From a virus, in IMG/VR virus record IMGVR_UViG_3300034061_003277, positions 64,479-128,478 of that record: a DNA stretch of 64,000 nt, one strand, 5' to 3'. The notes beneath the pieces were generated by a model that searched no databases, had not been told where the DNA came from, and saw only the letters and a list, made by a program, of their open reading frames with translations. A program made the position numbers and the translations under genes. Below, in pieces: positions 17,121 to 26,041 of the stretch (position 1 is the first letter of the stretch; the number at the start of each line of letters is the position of its first letter).

Positions 17121-17372
17121 ATGATTAAACTAATTGATTTATTAAGCGAAACTCAAACAGAGACAAAATACCCACCATACATGTATTCACATGCTGGTTT
17201 TGGGTGCCATGTTTGTAAATTTTACAGCATGCAAGAAGATAAGCATTATTGTGGTAATAAAGAATATCAAAAATATATGGGTACTAATGAACTAATAGAC
17301 CCTATAACTAATGAACAAATAAAAGACCCATCAATGTGGTGTTCTAATTGGTTTTTGCCTAAAGCTGAATGA
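17121..17372 (+). CDS. Small four-Cys protein
   Basis: 83 residues. N-terminus MIKLIDLLSETQTETKYPPY; L-S-E fits a prohead-protease site. Four Cys are arranged CHVC, YC and WCSNW over about 45 residues (HAGFGCHVCKFY, KHYCGNKEY, DPSMWCSNWFLP), reminiscent of small iron-sulfur or zinc proteins, but I cannot assign it. Its stop overlaps the next ATG. Confidence 0.45.
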   Translation: MIKLIDLLSETQTETKYPPYMYSHAGFGCHVCKFYSMQEDKHYCGNKEYQKYMGTNELIDPITNEQIKDPSMWCSNWFLPKAE

Positions 17373-17629
17373 GACCTTACACAGATATAGAAGTTACAGA
17401 TAAATATATTATTCGTGAATTTAGCGAAAATATAGATCCTATTGAATTGATGTGGCATAGAGATAATGAACATCGCACTGTAGAAATTGTAGGAAAAACA
17501 GACTGGAAATTACAACTTGAAAACCAGTTACCAACTTCTATGGATTCTCCAATATTTATTCCTAAACATGAGTGGCATCGTGTTATTAAAGGGACCGGCA
17601 CTTTAAAATTGAAAATTTATAAATCATGA
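17369..17629 (+). CDS. Small cupin-like protein
   Basis: 86 residues. MWHRDNEHRTVEIV, WKLQLENQLPT, then IFIPKHEWHRVIKGTGTLKL gives the H-x(3-5)-H/E and later H-x(n) pattern with the strand order of a single cupin barrel. Similar tiny cupins are common in T4-like cyanophages (recalled). Enzyme activity and metal content are unknown. Translationally coupled on both sides through 4-nt overlaps. Confidence 0.5.
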   Translation: MRPYTDIEVTDKYIIREFSENIDPIELMWHRDNEHRTVEIVGKTDWKLQLENQLPTSMDSPIFIPKHEWHRVIKGTGTLKLKIYKS

Positions 17630-20043
17630 TACAACCTCTTAACGAGCAGTTTGTTCGTATGCAAAAATTAGCAGGTGTTAAATCTACTAATATAAAATAT
17701 AATAAAGTCTTAGAAGGCATTAACATATATTCCCAAATAATGGGGTATAATATCCTAATTACAGAAGCAGATGGTGCCAAAACTAAATCTGTAGATAGTA
17801 AAGCTCAAGTTTGGTTTCAAGGTTTAGATGCTGTCTATAATGCTTTAGATTCTCAAGAGAAAGAAGAATTTGAAAAAGCATTCAAAAAAGCTATTGAAGG
17901 AATACAAGACCAAAATCTATCTCCAGATGAAGTAAAACAAGCTTTAAACCAAAATTTATCAGAGGCAGACGAAGAAAATCCTAATAAATCAGGCTATAAA
18001 TTCATGGCTCCTTTAAATAAATTCTTAGATTCAACCTCTGGGAAGATAAGTAAAGTAATTTTAGCTTTAACAATAGGTGCCGCTATTTTAGCTCCTAAAA
18101 TTGGTAATACTATAAAAGCACTCACACCTGACCAAGTTACTACTATATCTCATAATGTTGATATAGATCAAATTGGTGGTGGAGATGATAAAACAGTATC
18201 TTGGGATGACGCTAAAGCTGTTGGAGCTAACGACGGTGAGGGTAACTCATTACAAGACTTAGAAGATGAAAAAAATTCTTCTACTGAATTTGTTAAGTTT
18301 GAATACGGTAAAGGAAGTGAAAGTGGAATAGCACCTGAAGGTGATAAAGTTATAGATGATATAGCAACCCAGTTGCAAACATTAGACAATGCTGGAGGTG
18401 GTGAAGTCACTATAGATATAGACGGAGAAGCCTCAAACACAGGAAACGGCTCAGACACCCCAGATGATGGTGAAGGTTCATTAGCAGATAATAGGGCTGA
18501 GACAGTTAAAGCTAAAATCCAACAAAAAGTTGACCAATTAGGTTTAAAAAATATAAAAGTCAATGTAACCGCAGATGACACTCCAGATGATCATTATAAA
18601 ACTTTAAAGAAAACATCTAAAAAAGACGGGAATAAAGGAGCAGGAGCATTAGTTACTGTAACTGGTGATGTAGAATCTACAGAAACTACCACAACCCCAG
18701 ATGAGTTCGATAAAGACTTTAACCCAGCATTTAAAAGATGGGGTTGGGATTTCTCAAGAAAGAAAACAAATGAAAAACCAACAGACCAAGAAGAACCATC
18801 AGACGAAGAGTTACCAGACGAAGAAACACCAAAAACATCACCAAACACATCTGATAAAACTGGAGTAAAACTTCCCCCATTAGATATGTCTGACGTATCT
18901 AGTGAAAAGGCTACTCCTATCAAACCTACTCAAGTTAAACAAGATGTCACTAGTTTATCTAAACTAAACAGAAATGGACAAATAGCAATGGTTTTATCTC
19001 GTATGAGTCCTAAACTTAATATTTTTACACAATTAGGCAAAGATACCATTACTAGCCTTTCAGATAATGACTTTAAAAAAGTACAGGATAGTAATGCCCC
19101 AGAAACTGCTAAAAAATTAGCTAAACTTATCCCAAACCTTAGAAAATCACCAGATTCATTTCTGAAAAAAATATCTGCTCTTACTGGTGTTGAGTTGGCT
19201 CCAAGAGCTAAAGCAGTTGCTACTAAACCTGGAGCCAACACACAAGCCCCAATTACACAAGTAACTGAAGCTCAAATTTATTTACAAGAGGCAGCTATTG
19301 ATGATTTATTTAGTGAATTGGGAATAACACCTGAAGAAATTAAAGCTAACAGAGTAGCTATCATAGCATTATTAGGAAGTATGTATGCTGCGGAAGGAAA
19401 TACAGATGTTAGTATTGTAGATCCTTCAAAACTTTCTAAACAAGAACAAAAAGAACTTCAAGGTATGGGGTTTGCACCTCAAGATGGGGGCAACTATGTT
19501 TACCTACAACCAGGAGAAACAAAGTCGCAAGCTTATGATAGATCTCAAAAGAATACTAAAGACCAACCTGATGCAAATAAAATAGGCGCTGAAATAGGAA
19601 AAAGAAAAGATATACAGCGATACCTTAAATTAATTAATAAAAAAGATGAGCTTAAAGATCTAACTACAGGCATTATAGGTATAATTGATCCAAATTTAAT
19701 TAAAGACAAAGGAAAATTACGAAGCATAATGTTTGGTATGAGAAATAGAATTACAGAGGAAGAAAAAGATGCTTCAACAGCTATTCAAAATATTCTTAGA
19801 AATCCTACTTTAGTAACTCGTTTTAAAAATATTAACACTGTTGAAGAAGCCATACAAGTCATTCTACGCGAAATAATACCATACCTAAACCCAGATTTCT
19901 TAAAAAGAACATCAGAAATTAGAGGAGCTATCGTAGCCGCAGCTAATGAACTTACTAATGCTACTTCTAAAGATACTACTCAAACCCAACCAGTGAAAGA
20001 ATCATTTACAAGAATGCAAAAATTAGCAGGTGTAATTAAGTAA
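17626..20043 (+). CDS. Large tagged protein with OmpA-like domain
   Basis: 805 residues with the MQKLAGV tag at both ends: N-terminal NEQFVRMQKLAGVKS and C-terminal ESFTRMQKLAGVIK. Residues about 140-165 (KISKVILALTIGAAILAPKI) are hydrophobic enough for one membrane segment. Residues about 225-340 resemble an OmpA/MotB peptidoglycan-binding domain: FEYGKGSESGIAPEGDKVID, VTIDIDGEAS, then DNRAETVKAKIQQKVDQLGL. A Pro/Glu/Asp linker and a helical C-terminal half follow. A head-packaged protein delivered to the host envelope is an inference. It closes the tagged-gene cluster and is followed by a terminator. Confidence 0.6.
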   Translation: MIQPLNEQFVRMQKLAGVKSTNIKYNKVLEGINIYSQIMGYNILITEADGAKTKSVDSKAQVWFQGLDAVYNALDSQEKEEFEKAFKKAIEGIQDQNLSPDEVKQALNQNLSEADEENPNKSGYKFMAPLNKFLDSTSGKISKVILALTIGAAILAPKIGNTIKALTPDQVTTISHNVDIDQIGGGDDKTVSWDDAKAVGANDGEGNSLQDLEDEKNSSTEFVKFEYGKGSESGIAPEGDKVIDDIATQLQTLDNAGGGEVTIDIDGEASNTGNGSDTPDDGEGSLADNRAETVKAKIQQKVDQLGLKNIKVNVTADDTPDDHYKTLKKTSKKDGNKGAGALVTVTGDVESTETTTTPDEFDKDFNPAFKRWGWDFSRKKTNEKPTDQEEPSDEELPDEETPKTSPNTSDKTGVKLPPLDMSDVSSEKATPIKPTQVKQDVTSLSKLNRNGQIAMVLSRMSPKLNIFTQLGKDTITSLSDNDFKKVQDSNAPETAKKLAKLIPNLRKSPDSFLKKISALTGVELAPRAKAVATKPGANTQAPITQVTEAQIYLQEAAIDDLFSELGITPEEIKANRVAIIALLGSMYAAEGNTDVSIVDPSKLSKQEQKELQGMGFAPQDGGNYVYLQPGETKSQAYDRSQKNTKDQPDANKIGAEIGKRKDIQRYLKLINKKDELKDLTTGIIGIIDPNLIKDKGKLRSIMFGMRNRITEEEKDASTAIQNILRNPTLVTRFKNINTVEEAIQVILREIIPYLNPDFLKRTSEIRGAIVAAANELTNATSKDTTQTQPVKESFTRMQKLAGVIK

Positions 20044-20065
20044 CATATTTAAAATTTTAAAATAA

Positions 20066-20090
20066 AGTTTGGCCTTAGGGCCATTCTTTA
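20066..20090 (+). terminator. Intrinsic terminator GGCC-TTAG-GGCC
   Basis: TGGCC (20070-20074), TTAG loop, GGCCA (20079-20083) then a T-rich run. It lies between the two boxes of the next promoter. Confidence 0.7.
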
Positions 20091-20099
20091 TTATTTTTA
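20068..20099 (+). promoter_or_regulatory. Bacteroidetes-type promoter
   Basis: TTTG at 20068-20071 and TATTTTTA at 20092-20099, spacer 20 bp, matching TTTG-N19-21-TAnnTTTG except the final base. The ATG at 20106 is only 6 bp downstream, so the transcript would be nearly leaderless. Confidence 0.6.
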
Positions 20100-20105
20100 C
20101 AGTAT

Positions 20106-21395
20106 ATGAATAAGAAAATAGTTATAGTAGGAGCTGGTGTAGCAGGTATAAATGCTGCTACAAAACTAATCGATAATGGTTACCCAGGTGAATTAATTAC
20201 AATCATAGACAAAGGAAATGACCCACATAATCGTCTACCTGAAGAGGTAATGACAGGTATGCTAGGAGCAGGTGGGTGGTCAGATGGTAAATTAACATAT
20301 CATACTGCAATTGGAGGTGTATTATCAAAATATTGCGGTGAGGAAAAAGCAATGGAGTTAATGGATCAAGTTATTAATAACTTTAGACGTTTCCACCCTA
20401 AACCAGAAGAAATATTTTGCTCTGACCCACAAGCAGAACCTGATTTTATTAAACCATATTTTGGATTACGTTTATTCCCAGTATGGCATATTGGTTCAAA
20501 TTATCTACATGAAATTGCTAAAACATGGTATCAATATTTAGTTGATAATGGTGTTAATTTTATGTGGGGAACCGAAATTACTAATTTAAATCTAGCTAAT
20601 AGTTGGGTTAATTATGTTGATGGGTACGGAGAAAATGAGGCAATAACATATGATACTCTTATATTTGCTGTAGGCAAATCAGGTATTGATTTTGCTCAAA
20701 AAGTATCTAACCAATATGATTTACCAACAGAACCAAAATCAGTACAAATTGGAGTACGTTTTGAAGCACCACAAAAATACTTCCAAAAACTAATTGATGT
20801 AAGTTATGATTTTAAACTATATCAAAAGTTTGACAATGTATCATTACGTTCATTCTGCACTAACAATAATGCAGCATATGTAGCAGTAGAAAAAACATAT
20901 GGTGATATTAGTTATAACGGTCATGCTAAGAAAGGTGAAGAATTTAGAAATGATATGACTAATTTTGGTATCTTAATGGAAATTAAAGGTATTGAAAATC
21001 CATTTGAATGGTCACGTGAAATAGTAAGTAAATTGCAATTTAGAAATATTGGATTATATTATAGTCCATCTCGTACACCATCAAGAACATCTGAAGGTGA
21101 AAATGTTAATGCAGTTCAAATTTTTAATCTAAATCAATTTAAAGAAGTAATGGGTGAATATGCTGATTATATTACTAATTTTATTGATCAAATGAATAAA
21201 GTATTTGAATTTGGTGACGATTGGGGAATGTATATACCTGAAGTAAAATATTTAAGTCCTGAACCACTAGTTGATTATGCTAATTTAGCTTTAACTAACT
21301 ATCCTAATGTGCATTTTGTAGGAGACGCGTTAAGTGCTAGAGGTATAACAGTTAGTGGTGCACATGGAATTTACGTAGCAGAAAATTTATTATGA
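20106..21395 (+). CDS. FAD-dependent dehydrogenase, COG2509-like
   Basis: 429 residues. N-terminal Rossmann dinucleotide motif IVIVGAGVAGINAATKL (GxGxxG), then GGWSDGKLTYHT, typical of the GGAGxxSDGKL signature of COG2509 FAD dehydrogenases. C-terminal PNVHFVGDALSARGITVSGA is the FAD-ribityl-binding GD motif. Cytoplasmic, no signal peptide. The reaction of this family is poorly defined; in a phage it would be an auxiliary metabolic gene. It is the first gene of the host-promoter block and overlaps the glycosyltransferase start by 4 nt, so the two are co-translated. Confidence 0.75.
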   Translation: MNKKIVIVGAGVAGINAATKLIDNGYPGELITIIDKGNDPHNRLPEEVMTGMLGAGGWSDGKLTYHTAIGGVLSKYCGEEKAMELMDQVINNFRRFHPKPEEIFCSDPQAEPDFIKPYFGLRLFPVWHIGSNYLHEIAKTWYQYLVDNGVNFMWGTEITNLNLANSWVNYVDGYGENEAITYDTLIFAVGKSGIDFAQKVSNQYDLPTEPKSVQIGVRFEAPQKYFQKLIDVSYDFKLYQKFDNVSLRSFCTNNNAAYVAVEKTYGDISYNGHAKKGEEFRNDMTNFGILMEIKGIENPFEWSREIVSKLQFRNIGLYYSPSRTPSRTSEGENVNAVQIFNLNQFKEVMGEYADYITNFIDQMNKVFEFGDDWGMYIPEVKYLSPEPLVDYANLALTNYPNVHFVGDALSARGITVSGAHGIYVAENLL

Positions 21396-22438
21396 ATATA
21401 AAAATTGATTTTTCGACCAACTTTCCACTAGAGATAGGAACTCCAATCATTACAGCTTCCCCTGAAGTTGAAAGTGAAGTAAATTCATCTATAATAGTAG
21501 AATTCATAGATGATGAAACTAATAAACTAATAGATTTTAGATTAGTTAAACTTGATAATAAACCAGTCCCTGGGTTTAGACAATATTACACTAAATGGAA
21601 ATTAATTTTTAAAGATTTAGAAAGTAATATACTAGGAACTTATACTTTAGATCTAGAAAATAAAGTAGTATTCATTAAAATGGATGCTAGAGCATTAGGT
21701 GATAATTTAGCGTGGATTGATTATGTAGATCAATTTAGAGTTAAACATAAATGCCATGTAATATGCTCTACATTCTTTAATGAATTATTTGAACAAACAT
21801 ACCCAGACATAATGTTCGTGGCTCCCAACACTAAAATTACTAATGTCGCTGCTCAATATTATATAGGTACTAATAATAGTCCTAATAAAGTATACCAACC
21901 TAGTTTATATCTAAATAATCCATTACAAAAAATAGCTTCTGATATTTTAGGATTAGAATATAAAGAATCTAAACCAAAAATTAATTATCCTAATGTTCCA
22001 CGTAAGAAAAAAGTATGCTTAAGTGAGTATGCTAGTTTAAAAACTAAAGAATGGAATATTATAGGAGGATGGCAAGCCATTGTTGATTTATTTAATGAAT
22101 ACGGATACGAAGTTGTAGTAATTAGTAAAGAATACTCATATTTAAAAAATATTACTAACAAATCAGGTGATTATCCACTAGAAGATCGCATCAAAGATTT
22201 AGCTGAATCTGAGTTTTTTGTTGGTAATTCCTCAGGTTTATCATGGTTAGCATGGGGATGTGGTGCTCATGCGTTTTTAATTAGTGATTTTACTCCTCCA
22301 TATCATGAACCAACAGAAAATATTACTAGGATATATAATAAAAATCACCCTAGAGAAAGTATCAAATATGAAGAAGTATTACATCCTGTCTCAAAAGAAG
22401 ATGTATTAAAAGCTATAAAAGAAAAAATTCAAAAATAA
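21392..22438 (+). CDS. GT9-type glycosyltransferase (heptosyltransferase-like)
   Basis: 348 residues. KMDARALGDNLAWIDYVDQF then KCHVICSTFFNELF matches the N-terminal signature of autotransporter O-heptosyltransferase-like GT9 enzymes (SLGDTIAW...CSTF). The C-terminal nucleotide-sugar domain shows KKVCLSEYASLKTKEWN, WQAIVDLFNEYGYEVVVIS and FFVGNSSGLSWLAWGCGAH, the expected acceptor/donor loop. It could glycosylate phage or host surface molecules; the donor sugar is not predictable. Ends directly at the nested terminator/promoter element. Confidence 0.75.
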   Translation: MNIKIDFSTNFPLEIGTPIITASPEVESEVNSSIIVEFIDDETNKLIDFRLVKLDNKPVPGFRQYYTKWKLIFKDLESNILGTYTLDLENKVVFIKMDARALGDNLAWIDYVDQFRVKHKCHVICSTFFNELFEQTYPDIMFVAPNTKITNVAAQYYIGTNNSPNKVYQPSLYLNNPLQKIASDILGLEYKESKPKINYPNVPRKKKVCLSEYASLKTKEWNIIGGWQAIVDLFNEYGYEVVVISKEYSYLKNITNKSGDYPLEDRIKDLAESEFFVGNSSGLSWLAWGCGAHAFLISDFTPPYHEPTENITRIYNKNHPRESIKYEEVLHPVSKEDVLKAIKEKIQK

Positions 22439-22462
22439 AATTTGGCCTTCGGGCCATTTTTT
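22438..22462 (+). terminator. Intrinsic terminator GGCC-TTCG-GGCC
   Basis: TGGCC (22443-22447), TTCG tetraloop, GGCCA (22452-22456) and six Ts. Nearly identical to the element at 27.58 kb. Confidence 0.8.
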
Positions 22463-22472
22463 GTTATTTTTA
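22441..22472 (+). promoter_or_regulatory. Bacteroidetes-type promoter enclosing a terminator
   Basis: TTTG 22441-22444, 20-bp spacer, TATTTTTA 22465-22472; 14 bp to the ATG at 22487. The spacer contains the terminator hairpin. Confidence 0.7.
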
Positions 22473-22486
22473 CAAAAAAAAAGGTT

Positions 22487-23680
22487 ATGGCAAATTTACA
22501 AGAAGACCTATCACGAATAGGTAAACAATTAATGTTTAATGAACCGTTCTATGGTTTATTTTTATCAACACTTAATAAAGTTACAAGAAAAGACATACCA
22601 ACAGCTGGTGTGTGTAAACAAAACATTAACTATCAATTAGCAGTTAATGAAGAATTTTGGAATTCATTAGATAATGATAAAAAGAAAATTGGACTACTAA
22701 AACATGAATTACTTCATATATGTTTTAATCATTTAGAAGACAGAGAATGGTTCCCAAATCAAGAATTACATAACATAGCAGCAGATTTAGAAATTAACCA
22801 ATACCTAACACCAGAATATTACCCAACAGAAGGTATTATATTATTATCCTCATTTCCTGAACTAACTTTACCTGAAAAAGCAGGTACTAAAGTATATTAC
22901 AATCTACTGCAAAAAGCATTAAATGAAGGGACAAGTCCATCATTACAAGATTTAATGGATGGTTTAACAGGACCTGGGGAATTTGATGGTTTACACCCAA
23001 CATGGAAAGAATTTGATGGAATGAGCGAAGCTGATGCCAAATTAGCTAAAGCACAAATTGAACATCAAATTAAAGACATTGTTAACTCACAAAAAAATAG
23101 AGGATTCATACCAGCAGAATTACAAAGCTGGATTGATGGTATGTTCGAAGACTCAGAACCATCATATGATTGGAAAACATATTTTAGACGATTTTGTGGT
23201 ACATCATCAAAAACATACACTAAAAAAACAAGACGTAAACTAAACAAACGCTTCCAAGAAAACCCAGCATTAAAAATTAAAACTAAAAAGAAAATATTAG
23301 TAGGAGTCGACACATCAGGTTCAGTTGGCAATGATGATTTGATTGAGTTTTTTAGTGAGATTAATCATATGCATAAAACTGGCGTATCAATTACTATAGC
23401 TGAAGGTGACGCCAGTATCACTAATATATATGAATATAAAGGTGACATACCTAACCAAATAACAGGTAGAGGTGGTACTGATATGAATCCATTTATTGCA
23501 TATTTTAACGAGCATAAAGAGTTTAACAGTCTTATCATATTAACTGATGGTCATATAGGTGAAAATACAGTTAAGACGTTTAAACCAATGATGATGGTTA
23601 TATGCTCAAGTGGCGACGACGTAAAATCAGTAAAAGAAAATGGATGGGGCCACACAATTAAAATAGGTTTGGCTTCTTAA
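22487..23680 (+). CDS. Metallopeptidase-like/VWA protein (DUF2201, COG3864)
   Basis: 397 residues from ATG 22487. The frame opens further upstream, but a start at 22442 (TTG) would translate the terminator hairpin (giving AFGPFF), and ATG 22487 is correctly placed after the promoter. KHELLHICFNHL contains HExxH (H73, E74, H77). The C-terminal half is a VWA-like domain with a MIDAS DTSGS at 275-279 and ILTDGHIGE later. This architecture partners MoxR-type AAA+ ATPases, which is exactly the next gene. Substrate and role in infection unknown; a chaperone or remodelling complex is inferred. Confidence 0.75.
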   Translation: MANLQEDLSRIGKQLMFNEPFYGLFLSTLNKVTRKDIPTAGVCKQNINYQLAVNEEFWNSLDNDKKKIGLLKHELLHICFNHLEDREWFPNQELHNIAADLEINQYLTPEYYPTEGIILLSSFPELTLPEKAGTKVYYNLLQKALNEGTSPSLQDLMDGLTGPGEFDGLHPTWKEFDGMSEADAKLAKAQIEHQIKDIVNSQKNRGFIPAELQSWIDGMFEDSEPSYDWKTYFRRFCGTSSKTYTKKTRRKLNKRFQENPALKIKTKKKILVGVDTSGSVGNDDLIEFFSEINHMHKTGVSITIAEGDASITNIYEYKGDIPNQITGRGGTDMNPFIAYFNEHKEFNSLIILTDGHIGENTVKTFKPMMMVICSSGDDVKSVKENGWGHTIKIGLAS

Positions 23681-23699
23681 AAAAACGATGTTATCTTTA
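23668..23699 (+). promoter_or_regulatory. Bacteroidetes-type promoter
   Basis: TTTG 23668-23671 (within the end of the VWA gene), 20-bp spacer, TATCTTTA 23692-23699; 14 bp to the ATG at 23714. No hairpin in this spacer. Confidence 0.65.
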
Positions 23700-23713
23700 T
23701 AAAAAAAAAGGTT

Positions 23714-24910
23714 ATGGCAAAAGAAAAAACAAAAAAACACACAGAAGTGTCTCTGAATATTAAAGAGGCAAAACAATTCCTAAAACACATTATCAACAAT
23801 AACCGCTACCTACAGGAAAATGGTAAACTACCAGTAGCTGTTGAAGTAGTTGGTGACTCAGGTATTGGTAAAACATCAACAATTTTACAACTAGCAAAAG
23901 AAACAGATTTAAACTTTGTTAAGTTAAATTTAGCTCAAATTGAAGAGTTAGGTGATTTAGTAGGTTTTCCAATTCGCCAATTTGAAGTATGTAAAACAGA
24001 TAATGATTGTTTATGGATTGATGAACACGCAGTAGAAGAGTACACTAAACAAGGATATAAATTCACAGGCCTAAACCGTATGAGTTATTGTCCGCCTGAA
24101 TGGATTAGTGGTAAAACAAATGGAGGTATTTTATTATTAGATGACTGGAATCGCGCTGATGTAAGATTCATTCAAGCTGTTATGGAATTAATTGATAGAC
24201 AGCAGTATATTAGTTGGACATTACCTAAAGATTGGCATATCATTTTAACAAGTAACCCAGACAATGGTGATTATTTAGTTAATAGTATTGATAGTGCACA
24301 AAAAACACGATTTATATCAGTTAATTTAAAATTTGACATCAACTGTTGGAGTGAATGGGCTGAGAATGCTACAGTAGATAGTAGATGTATTAATTTCTTA
24401 TTAAAACACCCAGAACTAGTATCAACAAATACTAATTCAAGAAGTATTACAACATTTTTTAATTCAATTTCATCGTTAAATTCATTTGATAATGAATTAG
24501 GATTGATTCAAATGATTGGTGAGGGTAGTGTTGGATCTGAATTTACAACTATGTTCACAATGTTTATTAACAATAAACTAGACAAAATTATCTCACCAGA
24601 AACAATCATGACTCATGAAAGTAATGAATATATTTTAAATACTTTAAAAGGTATTATTGGTAAAGATGATAAATATAGAGCAGATTTAGCCTCAATTATA
24701 TCAACACGTTTGATTAACTTTAGCTTATTTTATTCTAAAAATAATAAAATCGAAAAGTCATATATTGATCGTTTAGCGTTTTTAATAAACGAGGAACTAT
24801 TAGCCACTGATTTAAAATATAAAGTAGTTAAATCAATCTATAATGGTGATACGTCATCATTTAAATCATTAATGTTAAATAAAACTTTAGTTACATTTTT
24901 AATGAAATAA
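23714..24910 (+). CDS. MoxR-type AAA+ ATPase
   Basis: 398 residues. Walker A GDSGIGKT at 47-54, Walker B GGILLLDDWNRAD at about 137-149, sensor-1 IILTSNPDNGDY near 175 and an arginine-finger candidate in DSAQKTRF. The insert between Walker A and B carries CPPEWISGK, usual for MoxR ATPases acting with VWA partners. It should hydrolyse ATP to remodel a target recruited by the metallopeptidase/VWA protein encoded upstream. It has its own promoter and is followed 4 bp later by an uncharacterised gene that may be the third component. Confidence 0.75.
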   Translation: MAKEKTKKHTEVSLNIKEAKQFLKHIINNNRYLQENGKLPVAVEVVGDSGIGKTSTILQLAKETDLNFVKLNLAQIEELGDLVGFPIRQFEVCKTDNDCLWIDEHAVEEYTKQGYKFTGLNRMSYCPPEWISGKTNGGILLLDDWNRADVRFIQAVMELIDRQQYISWTLPKDWHIILTSNPDNGDYLVNSIDSAQKTRFISVNLKFDINCWSEWAENATVDSRCINFLLKHPELVSTNTNSRSITTFFNSISSLNSFDNELGLIQMIGEGSVGSEFTTMFTMFINNKLDKIISPETIMTHESNEYILNTLKGIIGKDDKYRADLASIISTRLINFSLFYSKNNKIEKSYIDRLAFLINEELLATDLKYKVVKSIYNGDTSSFKSLMLNKTLVTFLMK

Positions 24911-24914
24911 TATT

Positions 24915-26018
24915 ATGAATAAAGTATATAAAGATTTACAAATATCTAATGCTACTACCCATAGTGGAAAACGAACTCTTTTATCTTGGAAACAATATAC
25001 TCATATTATACCTGAGAATACTAAAAAAGAAATATATAGTATAGTTCAAAATGCTAAAGATAATAAACTAACTGACAACTCAATAGTATATCGTTCACCA
25101 TTATCTACATTACCCCCATATAAATTAAAAAGTTATATAACTGATAATAAATTAGATATTAAAACAGCTAGAAAATGGGAGAAAATAGACACTGTCATCA
25201 TTGACGAAATATTCATCAATCAGTTTTTTGAAAAAACAAGATGGGATTGGAGATTAAACCAATATGTAAAAGATGGAATGGAAGAACTTGTAGTCATCCC
25301 AACAGAAGCGTTATTAGATAACAGTAAATTTAAACAGCATATCGCATTCAACCAAAGGCCACTTGATGATTTAGAATATACTATTGAATCCCCTAAATGT
25401 ACTCATTTTATAATAAAAGAAAATGAGTTTCAAGAAATGATAAATGCTAACCCAGCATTTGCTGAGTTAAAAATATTAGGAGAGGTTATAAGAGGACAAG
25501 CATTAGAAAAAGAACATGGATCTAAACCATTAACTGACGCTTGTGATTTTTTATTAGATTTTGCTAATAATATATCCTCTTATAAAACTAAAGTAGTATT
25601 AGACTCATCGGTAAATAATGAAATTAATAAAGGATTAATTATTGATTCTGAAGTATTTCAAAACTTATACAATATGCTTAATAGTACTGATACTAGTAAC
25701 TATGAGATGGCTAAGGAAATTATTGCTAATTGTGAGTTTGACGCCTCTAAACCATATATTGTGGCTTTATACAACATATTTCCTGAACTACGAAAATCAA
25801 CTATGAATAAGAATTATAAAATAGTTCAAAAAATACTAGATAAATCCTCATTAAATATTCGTATGTCTACACGATATGGTACACCTACATTTGATCATTT
25901 ATTATCATTCTTTGGGGAAAAATGCCCTGAGCTATTACCTAATTTAATGCCTTGTTTAGTATATCATATTAATATAATATCAAAATCAAATCTTATTAAA
26001 GAAATAATTCTTCATTAA
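24915..26018 (+). CDS. Hypothetical protein, possible AAA+/VWA partner
   Basis: 367 residues, mostly helical, no recognised domain. It has a predicted soluble, Lys/Asn-rich sequence with TVIIDEIFINQFFEKTRWDW and ELVVIPTEALLDNSKFKQH near residues 90-145, a sequence that could be a nucleic-acid or protein-binding domain. It is 4 bp after the AAA+ gene with no separate promoter, so it is co-transcribed. Association with the MoxR/VWA pair rests on this linkage only. Confidence 0.5.
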   Translation: MNKVYKDLQISNATTHSGKRTLLSWKQYTHIIPENTKKEIYSIVQNAKDNKLTDNSIVYRSPLSTLPPYKLKSYITDNKLDIKTARKWEKIDTVIIDEIFINQFFEKTRWDWRLNQYVKDGMEELVVIPTEALLDNSKFKQHIAFNQRPLDDLEYTIESPKCTHFIIKENEFQEMINANPAFAELKILGEVIRGQALEKEHGSKPLTDACDFLLDFANNISSYKTKVVLDSSVNNEINKGLIIDSEVFQNLYNMLNSTDTSNYEMAKEIIANCEFDASKPYIVALYNIFPELRKSTMNKNYKIVQKILDKSSLNIRMSTRYGTPTFDHLLSFFGEKCPELLPNLMPCLVYHINIISKSNLIKEIILH

Positions 26019-26026
26019 TATTTATA
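26018..26026 (+). promoter_or_regulatory. Late-type promoter motif ATATTTATA
   Basis: Exact motif starting at the last base of the preceding stop codon, 15 bp before ATG 26042; the only exact late motif within the host-promoter block. Confidence 0.55.
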
Positions 26027-26041
26027 TGTAAATAATACTCA

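Noticed and set aside
22442-22486. Extended N-terminus of the VWA protein from a TTG (AFGPFFVIF)
   Set aside because: These codons are the terminator hairpin and the promoter; a better ATG at 22487 follows at the usual distance.
23058-23243. 61-aa + strand frame inside the VWA gene
   Set aside because: Out of frame in a conserved domain, no ribosome site or late/host promoter.
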